Assembly: GCF_006538365.1 (NCBI RefSeq)
Contig: NZ_BJKN01000002.1
Coordinates: 944,411 to 1,008,410, forward strand
Origin: Moorella sp. E308F
GTDB taxonomy: Bacteria > Bacillota > DSM-521 > Neomoorellales > Neomoorellaceae
Direction of reading: 5' to 3'
Length of the DNA stretch: 64,000 bases
Under the pieces are notes generated by a model, which worked only from the letters and a program-made list of their open reading frames with translations, was not told where the DNA came from and ran no database searches. The translations under genes and the position numbers were made by a program. Of the stretch, positions 26,087 to 34,912 are shown piece by piece; within the stretch, counting starts at the first letter, position 1, and each line of letters begins with the position of its first letter.

Positions 26087-27436
26087 TTATGAAGCAGAAG
26101 ATAGTTCTTTATAAATCGACATATATACCTCCCTATCCCTTACGACGCAGCCGGTCCTGCCGCCGTCACGCATAATCTGGGTGCAGCGGCTGCAGGCAAT
26201 GCAAACCCGGCGCTCATCCAGCTGACCATTGGTGAGCAGGTCCCGGGCGAAATCGGGATAGGCGAAGGCAAGCCTGCCGGCACCGGCCAGGGTTGCCGCG
26301 CCGCGGGCGATATTGGCGGCCGCCGCGTGGCCGAAAAACTGCCGCAGCCAGCTGTAGCCGCTGCCGACCACGGCCAGTCCCGGTTCGGCTTCCTGTATCT
26401 CCCGGGTAATCTTAAAAAGCCGGGCGACGCTCTCCAGGGGATGCTCCGCAGGAAGGCCCGCCCCCTTGGGCGGAGTATCAAAGGGGCGGGTAACTTCCGG
26501 GTTTGTATAATAAGGATTGCCGGCCGAAATGCTGACCAGCGTTACCCCCTTCTCCTTGAGGAGGCGCACAAGCCGGATGGGTTCGGAAAGGTCGGCGCGG
26601 GTATAATCTTCAGGATCAACGCCCCAGCCGTAGGGATAGGGATGGGCGTCGTAGGCGTTTAACCTAACGGCCAGGATAAAGTCATTGCCTGTTCTGGCCC
26701 GTACCTTTTCAATTGTTTCCAGGAGAAAACGCGTGCGGTTTTTAAAATCGCCGCCGTACCTGCCCGTGCGGGTATGAGCGGCCAGCAGTTCCGACAAAAG
26801 GTAACGGTGGCAGGCCTTGATATCCACCCCGTCAAAGCCCGCCTCCCGCGCCAGCAGGGCCGCTTCCACGTATTTATCTTGAAGCTTTTCCAGTTCGGCG
26901 TCGGTAACCGGTTCCTGCTCGGGAACAACCCCGGCCCGGGCGTCTAAATGAGGGTCATGGTAAGCGATTACCGGCTGCGGCTTGCCGTAAGGCTTGCTGT
27001 AGCGGCCGGAATGGGTTAACTGCAGGATGCACAGGGGACGGTGGCCGGCCCCCATGCTGTCTCCAGCTTCCCGCCGGGCCGTTTCCAGGAGCTCCTTAAA
27101 GGTATGGACGTTGCTGCGGTTGATATAAAGCTGCCGCGGGTTGGCACGGCCCTCTGGGACGACGGCGGTAGCCTCGAACCAGAGTAAACCCGCTCCCCCC
27201 CGGGCAAAGCGCCGGTAGCGGCGGAATGTCAGTTCGGACGGGCTGCCGTCTTCGCTGCCGTCACATCCTTCCATAGGATGGACGGCCAGGGAATTGGGCA
27301 ACTCCCGGCCGCCGATCTTTGCCCGTCGGGCCAGGGGACGCAAATCTTCGGTGAGTTCTATATCCAGATTTAGTTCGGCTATCTTTTCTTTTAACTGCAT
27401 AAGGTTTTTGAAGTTAAATTTACTGAAAGGAGCCAT
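26087..27436 (-). CDS. OYE-type NADH:flavin oxidoreductase with Fe-S motif
   Basis: A 449-residue flavin TIM barrel of the old yellow enzyme family. Visible are the HPMEGCDGSEDGSPSELTF N-terminal active-site region near 55, LQLTHSGRYSKP near 157, FDGVDIKACHRYLLSELL near 215, and the SGRYGGD-like RTGRYGGDFKNRTRFLLE near 240. The end carries CIACSRC and a further Cys after 11 residues, the four-cysteine cluster ligand pattern of 2,4-dienoyl-CoA reductase-like enzymes. The C-terminal FAD/NAD halves of those enzymes are absent, so electrons must come from a partner. It is the last gene of the operon. Likely role: reducing a C=C bond conjugated to a carbonyl. Confidence 0.82.
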   Translation of the reverse strand: MAPFSKFNFKNLMQLKEKIAELNLDIELTEDLRPLARRAKIGGRELPNSLAVHPMEGCDGSEDGSPSELTFRRYRRFARGGAGLLWFEATAVVPEGRANPRQLYINRSNVHTFKELLETARREAGDSMGAGHRPLCILQLTHSGRYSKPYGKPQPVIAYHDPHLDARAGVVPEQEPVTDAELEKLQDKYVEAALLAREAGFDGVDIKACHRYLLSELLAAHTRTGRYGGDFKNRTRFLLETIEKVRARTGNDFILAVRLNAYDAHPYPYGWGVDPEDYTRADLSEPIRLVRLLKEKGVTLVSISAGNPYYTNPEVTRPFDTPPKGAGLPAEHPLESVARLFKITREIQEAEPGLAVVGSGYSWLRQFFGHAAAANIARGAATLAGAGRLAFAYPDFARDLLTNGQLDERRVCIACSRCTQIMRDGGRTGCVVRDREVYMSIYKELSSAS

Positions 27437-27608
27437 AAAGCCATCTCCTTATCATGAATCAGGTTCTTCGTGTTTCGTTTGATGGAACAGGATCGTGTTG
27501 CGACCGCCATTGATAATGAAGCGCTTCGCTCAGGCAATCCAAGCAAAAATGTCACATCCTGGTAATTATGAATCCCTGCCGGCAGGCAAAAGCAGGGTAA
27601 ATTTTTTC

Positions 27609-29432
27609 CTAAGGCCGCACTGGCTCGCGCACTGTCAACACCATCTGCCCGTCCTTACGGCTGATGACCAGGTAGCGCTGCCATTCCGGGTCCCGGCGGG
27701 ATACCGGGGTAACATCGGTTGCTTTAAGAAAACGCAGATGGGGGCCGCGGCTCTCATCCCGCTGCAGGGCCGTCCGCAGGATCATTTCCGCCACCAGCAG
27801 CATGTTTTCGTTCTCCAGGGCGTAGGCCAGGCCGTGCTCGTCGACCCGCTGCGCTATTTTCTGCAGCGCGGATAGCTTTTCCAGGCCCAGCCGCAGCCCC
27901 TCCTCTGTCCTCACTACGCTGGCCGCCCGGTTCATCAGATCCTGCAACCTCCGCCGCAACTCCCCGGCCGGTATGTCACCTTTATCAAGCATATGCTGCG
28001 TCCGGGCAAGAAATCCCTCAATCTCGGCCGCCGGCACTTCTACGGGGGGTACGCTGACGGCTTCTCTGGCAGCCTCTTCCCCGGCCAGGCGGCCGAAGAC
28101 CTGGCCGTCCAGCAGGGCGTTGCCCCCCGGCCTGTTGGCCCCGTGTTGGCCGCCGGCCACCTCGCCGGCGGCATACAGGCCGGCAACAGCCGTCCTGCCG
28201 GCCTGACTGATTTTCACCCCGCCCTGGAAGTGCTGGATGCAGGGCGCCACCTCAATCATGGCGCCGGCTTCCAGGTCCAGCCCTCGCTCCTTTAGCCAGG
28301 CGATACTTTCGGGATTAATTTCCTTCAAGCGCTGTAAAGGGCTGGCCAGGCGCTTTTCTGTCCCCAGGTCGACCGTAATTTCGCTATAATAACGCCGGTG
28401 ATTTTCTTCCACCAGTTCGTCCCATTGGAATCCGGCCGGGTTCCGGCTGTAGTCCAGGTAGACCTTACGCCCGGCAGCAATTTCCTGGTAGACGGCCACG
28501 TCAATGATGTGGGTGGGATGCTCATAGGTAACCGGCCAGCTTGCTCCCTTGCGGAATAGCAGGTTCATTACCACCCTGGACGGGGTACCCGGCGGGAAAT
28601 AGCGTCCCAGGAATTCTTCGCCCCGGTCGTTAACCAGGCGGGGCAGGGCGCGCAACATGCTCCCCGAACAATTTAATTTCGTCTTCAGGGAGGCCAGGCC
28701 GATCTGGATAAATTCCATGTTGACGAGTTCGGCGCCGGCGGTGTAGGCCAGGGCGTAGCCGTCACCAGTCATGCCGCCGGGAAAAACATTGGTCCGGTAA
28801 ACCTGGCCCGCACCTCCGGTGGCCAGGATGACCGTCCTTGCGGAGATAACTTTCAGGGCGGCAGCCGGGTCATGCCGCTGGCGGGTATCCAGGGCCAGGG
28901 CGCCGGTTACCCTTCCCTGGCTGGTAATTAACCGGGCGACCATGGTAAAATTCAGGACCTGTACCGGCAGCTGACGCAAACGCTCCACCAGGGCTTCTTC
29001 AATATGAATAGCCGTCTTGGGGCCGGTATAGCAGGCCCTGGGGAAGTCGGAGCCATCGGTCACAAACTGGCGGGCCTTTCCCCCTTCTTTCACGAAAGGG
29101 ACACCCAGGGCATCAAGGTAGTTAAAGGCAGCTTCAGCTTCCCGGGCTAACGTTACGGCCAGATCCCAGTCGGAGACCAGGCCGCCGAGGCGGTAAATAT
29201 CTTCGGCATGGTAGCGCCACGCGTCTGCACCCCCCGGCGGGGTATGGGGTAAGGTTGCGTGGAAGGCCATGCGATCGGAGCAGGCCGTGGCCGTCACCCC
29301 GCTCCTGCCCAGCCTCCCCTTTGTGGCCAGGACTACCTTTAAATCAGGGTTATACTCCTGGGCGGCGATGGCCGCCCGCAGGGCTGCCCCGCCGCCGCCG
29401 ATAACCAGGACATCGCAATTATAATGTTCCAT
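27609..29432 (-). CDS. FAD-dependent fumarate-reductase/succinate-dehydrogenase-like flavoprotein
   Basis: A 607-residue soluble flavoprotein of the SdhA/FrdA/NadB family. The dinucleotide loop VIGGGGAALRAAIAA lies near residue 11. LGRSGVTATACSDRMAF, VILATGGAGQVYRTNVFPGG and GLYAAGEVAGGQHGANRPGG are the family FAD and active-site segments. EFIQIGL near 255 matches the capping-domain helix. No partner Fe-S or membrane subunit is present, so it is not a normal respiratory complex. It is flanked by an alcohol dehydrogenase and an OYE enzyme, which suggests an oxidoreduction route for one imported substrate. Confidence 0.83.
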   Translation of the reverse strand: MEHYNCDVLVIGGGGAALRAAIAAQEYNPDLKVVLATKGRLGRSGVTATACSDRMAFHATLPHTPPGGADAWRYHAEDIYRLGGLVSDWDLAVTLAREAEAAFNYLDALGVPFVKEGGKARQFVTDGSDFPRACYTGPKTAIHIEEALVERLRQLPVQVLNFTMVARLITSQGRVTGALALDTRQRHDPAAALKVISARTVILATGGAGQVYRTNVFPGGMTGDGYALAYTAGAELVNMEFIQIGLASLKTKLNCSGSMLRALPRLVNDRGEEFLGRYFPPGTPSRVVMNLLFRKGASWPVTYEHPTHIIDVAVYQEIAAGRKVYLDYSRNPAGFQWDELVEENHRRYYSEITVDLGTEKRLASPLQRLKEINPESIAWLKERGLDLEAGAMIEVAPCIQHFQGGVKISQAGRTAVAGLYAAGEVAGGQHGANRPGGNALLDGQVFGRLAGEEAAREAVSVPPVEVPAAEIEGFLARTQHMLDKGDIPAGELRRRLQDLMNRAASVVRTEEGLRLGLEKLSALQKIAQRVDEHGLAYALENENMLLVAEMILRTALQRDESRGPHLRFLKATDVTPVSRRDPEWQRYLVISRKDGQMVLTVREPVRP

Positions 29433-29464
29433 CTTATTCCTGCTCCTAATTACAAGGTCAATAT

Positions 29465-30553
29465 TTATGGCATAAGTACTGCTTTCACGGCTTCTTTACA
29501 GGCCATCACCTCTAGTGCTTCATTAACCCGGGCCAGCGGGAAACGGTGGGTAATCATCCGGGCAAAAAGTTCAGGCTGCGCCAGGATCATGGCCATGGCC
29601 CGGTAAACATGGCGGGTGTCGCTGACCCACACCCCCTGTAAACGGATATTGCGCCGGGCCAGGTGCTGATAACCGTCAAAGGCGAAGGTCCCTCCCGGCT
29701 GGCCAAAACCCATGCTGAGGACCGCACCCCCAGGTCGCACCAGGGTAATGGCTTCCAGCAAAGCTGCAGCATTGCCCGCAGCCTCGACGACCAGATCGGC
29801 GCCGCGGCCGTGGGTCAGGTCCATGACTATCTGCCGCCGCTCCTCATCCTGAACTTCATGGCGGTCCAGGATAACAGTGGCCCCGAATTGCCGTCCCATT
29901 TCCAGGCGTGTTTTAGAGCCACCGCTCACAATGACTGTAGTTGCTCCATAAGCCCGGGCAAAGGCTACGGCAAACAGGCCTAAAGGCCCGGGGCCGATAA
30001 CAACCACCGTGTCGCCAGGTTCTGGCCGCACCAGGTCGAAGCCGTGGGCCGCTGTAGCCCCTGAACAGGAGGCCGCCACCAGCACCGCGGGGTCAACCCC
30101 CGCCGGCACCCGGAATATGTCCGCGCCGGGCTGCAGAATGATATATTCGGCATAACATCCGTTTAAATACGGCGGTTCGGTAGTGGTAATATTAATTCCC
30201 TGGACGACCCGGTTGGGGCATAAAGACGGTTCCCGCAACACGGCGCAGTAATAGCAGTGGCCGCAGGAAACACCCCGGTTCCAGAAAATAAGGTCGCCCT
30301 CCTTCAGTTCTTCACCTTCTACCGTTAGCTTTTTTCCTTTAATGGCGGCCACCTCGCCAACGCCTTCGTGGCCCAAAATCATAGGTAACTTGACGCGCGG
30401 GTCCTCTCCCTGCCAGATGTGCAGGTCAGAGCCGCAGATACCGGCGGCTTTTATCTTTACCAGCACCTGCCCCGGCTCCAGGTTGGGAATGTTTATTTCC
30501 CGTGCCGTCAGAGGTTCATTAAACGCTTCTAAAACATAGGCTTGAGCTTTCAT
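29465..30553 (-). CDS. Zinc-dependent alcohol (polyol-type) dehydrogenase
   Basis: About 362 residues of the medium-chain dehydrogenase family. The catalytic zinc motif is GHEGVGEVAAIKG near 62, with Cys at AAGICGSDLHIWQGE near 40. Structural zinc cysteines lie in CGHCYYCAVLREPSLC. The NAD-binding loop VVIGPGPLGLFAVAFA is near 180. The start is the ATG at 30553, which overlaps the URO-D stop (ATGA), so the two are translationally coupled; an upstream frame at 30646 is spurious. It resembles sorbitol or threonine dehydrogenases; the substrate is unknown. Confidence 0.9.
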   Translation of the reverse strand: MKAQAYVLEAFNEPLTAREINIPNLEPGQVLVKIKAAGICGSDLHIWQGEDPRVKLPMILGHEGVGEVAAIKGKKLTVEGEELKEGDLIFWNRGVSCGHCYYCAVLREPSLCPNRVVQGINITTTEPPYLNGCYAEYIILQPGADIFRVPAGVDPAVLVAASCSGATAAHGFDLVRPEPGDTVVVIGPGPLGLFAVAFARAYGATTVIVSGGSKTRLEMGRQFGATVILDRHEVQDEERRQIVMDLTHGRGADLVVEAAGNAAALLEAITLVRPGGAVLSMGFGQPGGTFAFDGYQHLARRNIRLQGVWVSDTRHVYRAMAMILAQPELFARMITHRFPLARVNEALEVMACKEAVKAVLMP

Positions 30554-31563
30554 GCTATTCCCCCGTGTTCTGCCATGTATGCTGCCAGTACTTGTTTCAG
30601 GTAGAGCACGTTTTCCGGCGGGGCTCCGTAGGGAACAACGCCGCATCCCAGGATAAACCCGCCGCCAGGTGCCCCTTTGGCCAGGACTTCTCTGGCCTGA
30701 GCAGCAATCAGCTCTTTGGGACCTGTTTCCACTACCCGTGCCTGGATGCTGCCCCGCAGGACGATACCTGCCGCCCGGGCCTTTGCTTTATAGGCCACCA
30801 GGTCGGTACCGTAGTCAGCCATGAGAATGGAGGAACCTGTCTGCACCAGCCAGTCGACAATGGGGGTGGTATTGCCGCCGCTAATTAAACCGACGCTGGC
30901 GGCCCCGGCGGCCTTTAAGGCAACAATTAACCCTTTTTCCCGGGGAAAAGCAAATCGCTGGTAGAGTTCCGGCGAAAGCAAAGGCGGCGTTATCCAGGAT
31001 TCGTTAATCGATATACTTAGACCCCGTTTAATCATGGCCGTGCCTACTGCCAGGCCTACTTCGGCGGCAAAATCCAGCAGGGCGCCGGCAAAGTCCGGTG
31101 CGGTCAACAAATCTAATATAAAGTTTTCATAACCCCGGAGCAGGGCGGCCAGGGTAAATGGTCCCACCATAGCGGCGCCTACGGCCACCTCACTGCCGAT
31201 AACCTCCCTCACCCGGCTGGCGGCGTCCAGGAGTAAAGGCAGGCGACCGTCATGTTCCGGATCGGGTACCCTCAGGCGGGCCAGGTCGGCTGGACAGGAA
31301 ACGATGGGGCCGGCAATGGCCGGAATGGCTTCGTCGTCGAAATACTGCACCGGGCAGCCCAGGGCTTCGGCTTCGACGTTATAGATATCGATGCCGACCG
31401 TAACCAGGTCATGGCCGTACAGCTCATAAGCCCTGAGCTGTCCTTTCACGATCAGTTCCGCGCTCCTGGCCATTTTTGAAGGCGTTACCCCGATTAAGGC
31501 GGCGGCATGTTCATACACCACAGGGACGAAAGGAATTTTATCCCTGTTAAAAAATCCACCCAC
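30550..31563 (-). CDS. URO-D family protein, second copy
   Basis: A 337-residue TIM-barrel protein of the uroporphyrinogen decarboxylase/MtaA group, only distantly similar to the protein at 17530. Features are DKIPFVPVVYEHAAALIGV at the N terminus, YGHDLVTVGIDIYNVEAEAL near 55, MVGPFTLAALLRGYENFI near 145, SINESWITPPLLSPELYQRF near 205 and GCGVVPYGAPPENV near 310. It lacks haem pathway neighbours and any corrinoid protein. It is coupled to the downstream dehydrogenase (ATGA overlap) and follows livF by 16 bases. A methyl-transfer or decarboxylation step on the imported compound is an inference. Confidence 0.78.
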   Translation of the reverse strand: MGGFFNRDKIPFVPVVYEHAAALIGVTPSKMARSAELIVKGQLRAYELYGHDLVTVGIDIYNVEAEALGCPVQYFDDEAIPAIAGPIVSCPADLARLRVPDPEHDGRLPLLLDAASRVREVIGSEVAVGAAMVGPFTLAALLRGYENFILDLLTAPDFAGALLDFAAEVGLAVGTAMIKRGLSISINESWITPPLLSPELYQRFAFPREKGLIVALKAAGAASVGLISGGNTTPIVDWLVQTGSSILMADYGTDLVAYKAKARAAGIVLRGSIQARVVETGPKELIAAQAREVLAKGAPGGGFILGCGVVPYGAPPENVLYLKQVLAAYMAEHGGIA

Positions 31564-31578
31564 AATTACTCCCTTCTT

Positions 31579-32313
31579 TCATCTGCTCCTCTTGCTGTCC
31601 ACCCGGGGCTCTACCCGCTCGCCCAGATAAGCATTGCGAATACGGGGATCGGCCAGCAATTCCCTGCCCGGCCCGTTCATGGTAATCCTGCCGTTTTCTA
31701 AAACATAGGCGTGATCGCATAGAGCCAGGGCTTTGCGGGCATTTTGCTCCACCAGCAGGACGGTAACCCCTTCCTCCCGGATGCGGCTGATAATATTAAA
31801 AATGGTGTTGACCACCAGTGGGGCCAGGCCCAAGGAAGGTTCATCAAAAAGCATAACTTTGGGGTTGGACATCAAGCCCCGTCCTACGGCCAGCATCTGC
31901 TGTTCGCCGCCGCTTAAAGTGCCGGCGTACTGGTTTTGGCGTTCTTTGAGGACCGGGAACAAAGTAAATATATGTTCTAAATTCCTGGCCGCTTCCCGGC
32001 CGCTGAGCCGGTAACCGCCCATCAGCAGGTTTTCCTTCACCGTCAGGCCGGCGAAGACTTTTCTGCCTTCCGGCACCTGGACTATCCCCCGCCTGACCAC
32101 CAGGTGGGGCTGCCGCGGCAACTCTTCCCCCATAAAAAGGATCGAACCCCGGCGCGGCCGCACCAGACCGGCAATGGTATTTAAAAGAGTGCTTTTGCCG
32201 GCGCCGTTGGCCCCGATTATACTGACAATCTGACCTTGCTTAACTTCAAGGTTGACCTCGTGCAGGGCCATAATCGCCCCGTAGCCGGCGCTCAAGTTTT
32301 TAATCGTCAACAT
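31579..32313 (-). CDS. livF: Branched-chain amino acid-type ABC transporter ATPase LivF
   Basis: About 244 residues. From the ATG at 32313 the protein reads MLTIKNLSAGYGAIMALHEV. The Walker A motif is GANGAGKSTLLN, the Q-loop region is VQVPEGRKVF, the signature is LSGGEQQ, and the Walker B is VMLFDEPSLGLAP. The last 15 or so residues are the usual LivF tail. The ATG lies three bases after the livG stop. One of two cytoplasmic ATPases of the HAAT-family importer. Confidence 0.93.
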   Translation of the reverse strand: MLTIKNLSAGYGAIMALHEVNLEVKQGQIVSIIGANGAGKSTLLNTIAGLVRPRRGSILFMGEELPRQPHLVVRRGIVQVPEGRKVFAGLTVKENLLMGGYRLSGREAARNLEHIFTLFPVLKERQNQYAGTLSGGEQQMLAVGRGLMSNPKVMLFDEPSLGLAPLVVNTIFNIISRIREEGVTVLLVEQNARKALALCDHAYVLENGRITMNGPGRELLADPRIRNAYLGERVEPRVDSKRSR

Positions 32314-32314
32314 C

Positions 32315-33079
32315 TCATTCCTCGTCCCCCAGGTAGGCCTTGATGACCTCTTCATTGCATTGAATGGCAGCCGGTGGCCCGCTGGCCAGGGTCTTACCGA
32401 AATTCTGGACATAAATGTACTGGCAGAGCTGCATTACTACCTCCATCCGGTGTTCAATCAGGAGGATGGCCAGGCCTAAATCCCTATTAAGCCTGGCGAT
32501 GAGCTCAATCAGATCGATGACTTCTTTGGGATTCAATCCTGCCGCCGGCTCATCCAACAGCAATACTCTGGGACCGGTGGCCAGGGCCCGGGCAATCTCC
32601 AGGCGACGCTGGAGGCCGTAAGGTAGGTTCTCCGGCCGCCAGTCTTTATAAGCAATTAAGTCCACCAACTCCAGGTAGTGTAAGGCTTTTTCCCTGGCTT
32701 CCCGCTCGGCACGAAATTTCCCCGGCAGCGACAGGAGGGCGGAAAAAATATTATACTTCGTCAGGGGGTCGATAGCTGTCATGACGTTTTCCGCCACGCT
32801 CAGGCCCCGAAAGAGGCGGATGTTTTGAAAAGTGCGGCCCAGCCCGGCTTTGGCTATTCGATGCTGTTCCATATTGGTAATATCCCGGCCCGCCAGCAGC
32901 ACCTGGCCGCTATCGGCTTTATAAACGCCGGAGATAACATTAAAAATCGTCGTCTTGCCGGCCCCGTTGGGCCCGATAATGCCTACGATACCCTTTTCCG
33001 GCAGGTCGAGGTAAAAATCCGCCACCGCCTGGACGCCGCCGAACCTTTTGTTAAGCCCTTTGACTTCTAAAATATTCAC
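32315..33079 (-). CDS. livG: Branched-chain amino acid-type ABC transporter ATPase LivG
   Basis: A 254-residue ATPase. Walker A is GPNGAGKTTIFNVISG near 37, the LGRTFQNIRLFRGLSVAENV segment is typical of LivG, and RPENLPYGLQRRLEIARALA holds the signature loop (degenerate LPYGLQR in place of LSGGQ, usual in LivG). Walker B is RVLLLDEPAAGLNP. It overlaps the livM stop by four bases. It pairs with LivF on the LivHM membrane subunits. Confidence 0.93.
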   Translation of the reverse strand: MNILEVKGLNKRFGGVQAVADFYLDLPEKGIVGIIGPNGAGKTTIFNVISGVYKADSGQVLLAGRDITNMEQHRIAKAGLGRTFQNIRLFRGLSVAENVMTAIDPLTKYNIFSALLSLPGKFRAEREAREKALHYLELVDLIAYKDWRPENLPYGLQRRLEIARALATGPRVLLLDEPAAGLNPKEVIDLIELIARLNRDLGLAILLIEHRMEVVMQLCQYIYVQNFGKTLASGPPAAIQCNEEVIKAYLGDEE

Positions 33080-33951
33080 GACCCCTCACCCTCCCTTATC
33101 CTGTTTCCCCGGCGCCGCAGCAGGGACAGGAGGGAGATTTCATACTCACCGAATAAACCGGTAGGTTTAAAGTTCAGGATTAATAAGACAATCACGCAGT
33201 AGGCGACGATACGCCATTCGGCTGCGGCACGTAAGATTTCCGGCAAACCTGTAAGCAGGGCGCTGGCGACGACGGCCCCGGTCAGGCTGTTGATGCCGCC
33301 GAAAAACACCATAATAATCCACTCGGCAGATTTGGTCCAGCCGAACATTACCGGCTCGACATAGGTCGTATAAAATCCATAGAGGACGCCGGCATAGGTT
33401 GTAATAGCTGCCGATAAAAGGAAGGCCACCATTTTTACCTGGTTGACATTGATGCCCATGGACCTGGCCGCCAGTTCATCACTTCGTAAAGCCAGGCACT
33501 GGCGGCCGTAGCGCGAACATTTAAAACCCCAGACCAGCAACAGGCAGATCACGGCTGAAGTTACTGCTAAGAGAAGCGTGGTCTGCTTGGGTATGCCGGA
33601 GAGACCCATGGCGCCGCCGGTAATATTTACAGACTGGTTGAGGAGGGCAGCTATGGCTTCGCCAAAGCCCAAGGTTACCAGAGAGATGTAGTCCCGGCGT
33701 AACCTGATGGTTGGCAAGCCAACTATCACGGCTGCTATCAGGCCAACAACAACAGCTCCGCATGCCGCTAAAGGAAAGGAAAAATTATATTTAATGGCCA
33801 TCAACCCGGCAACATAGGCGCCAATACCCATAAAAGCCCCCTGGCCCAAGGAAAAGAGGCCGGTTAACCCTGTAAGAATGAAGACGCCGGTCACGGCTAC
33901 TACATTGATTGCTGTAAAGGTTAGCACCGAAGCTAAAAGTTCCATGGCCAT
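33076..33951 (-). CDS. livM: Branched-chain amino acid-type ABC transporter permease LivM
   Basis: About 291 residues with eight to ten hydrophobic segments. The family core GLTGLFSLGQGAFMGIGAYV is near residue 30 and the GFGEAIAALLNQSVNITGGA loop near 105. RYGRQCLALRSDELAARSMG is the cytoplasmic coupling region, and FFGGINSLTGAVVASALLTG follows. The ATG at 33951 is chosen, eight bases after the livH stop; the extra 45 residues of the longer frame are low-complexity and lie over livH. Confidence 0.9.
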   Translation of the reverse strand: MAMELLASVLTFTAINVVAVTGVFILTGLTGLFSLGQGAFMGIGAYVAGLMAIKYNFSFPLAACGAVVVGLIAAVIVGLPTIRLRRDYISLVTLGFGEAIAALLNQSVNITGGAMGLSGIPKQTTLLLAVTSAVICLLLVWGFKCSRYGRQCLALRSDELAARSMGINVNQVKMVAFLLSAAITTYAGVLYGFYTTYVEPVMFGWTKSAEWIIMVFFGGINSLTGAVVASALLTGLPEILRAAAEWRIVAYCVIVLLILNFKPTGLFGEYEISLLSLLRRRGNRIREGEGS

Positions 33952-33958
33952 ACCCCTA

Positions 33959-34831
33959 TCAAGCTTTTTCCTGGATATGGCTGCCAGCAATACCCCGCGG
34001 CCGCACCAGGAGAAAAAGTAACATAATGACGAAGATGAACACTGGTGATATACCCGAACCGACAAGCCGGATAAGTAAAATCTCAATTATTCCTAAAAGA
34101 AAGGCGCCGATAACCGCCCCGGACAGGCTGCCCAGGCCACCAATCACGGATGCGACAAAACCCTTGACCACCAATTGGCCGAGTTGGGGATAGAGGGTAT
34201 AACTGATACCTAAAAAGACGCCGCTGATCCCGCCCAGGAATCCCGCCAGGAAAAAAGCCAGCTGGATAATCCTGAGGACATTGATACCCATCAAACCGGA
34301 GGTATCGACGTCATAGGAAACGGAACGCAGAGCGGTTCCCAGCTTGGTCCTGTAAATCAGCACCGCCAGAATTATCAAGGCCAAGGATGAGATGCAGAAC
34401 ATGATGAGTTCCGGGACACCCAGCAGTAGCTGGCCCACTTTCACTGTGGCTACAGGGAAGAAATTAGGATAAGCATAAAAGTTGGTGCTGAAAAAGATAG
34501 TCATCAGGTTCTCCAGCAGCATGCCAAGAGTGATAGAAGACACGAAATAGTAGATCACAGGACCTTTATTATTGCGAATACGGCGGAAGGCAACTAATTC
34601 TGCTATAATCCCCAGCATCCCCCCTGCCAGGGAAGCGATAAGCAGGGTCCAGAGCAGTGATGTATGCCAGAACCTTGTGGCCAGGAAACCCACGTAGGCC
34701 GTCACGGTCATAAAACCACCGTGGGCGAAATTGCTGAACTTCAATATATTGAATATTATGGCAAACCCCACGGCGATCAATGCATATACCGCACCCAGGG
34801 AAATGCCGTTAATTATCAATTGTGCCGTCAT
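33959..34831 (-). CDS. livH: Branched-chain amino acid-type ABC transporter permease LivH
   Basis: A 290-residue inner-membrane permease. Family markers include INGISLGAVYALIAVGFAII at the N terminus, LKFSNFAHGGFMTVTAYVGF near 30, RTKLGTALRSVSYDVDTSGL in the coupling loop near 160, and GLGSLSGAVIGAFLLGIIE near 230. It follows livK by 82 bases. Confidence 0.92.
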   Translation of the reverse strand: MTAQLIINGISLGAVYALIAVGFAIIFNILKFSNFAHGGFMTVTAYVGFLATRFWHTSLLWTLLIASLAGGMLGIIAELVAFRRIRNNKGPVIYYFVSSITLGMLLENLMTIFFSTNFYAYPNFFPVATVKVGQLLLGVPELIMFCISSLALIILAVLIYRTKLGTALRSVSYDVDTSGLMGINVLRIIQLAFFLAGFLGGISGVFLGISYTLYPQLGQLVVKGFVASVIGGLGSLSGAVIGAFLLGIIEILLIRLVGSGISPVFIFVIMLLFLLVRPRGIAGSHIQEKA

Positions 34832-34912
34832 AATTTGCCGCCCCTTTAAGATCCTTCACGGGATGGCCGGGACGGCTCCGCAGACCTATACCCGTCCCGG
34901 CATCCCTCCATA

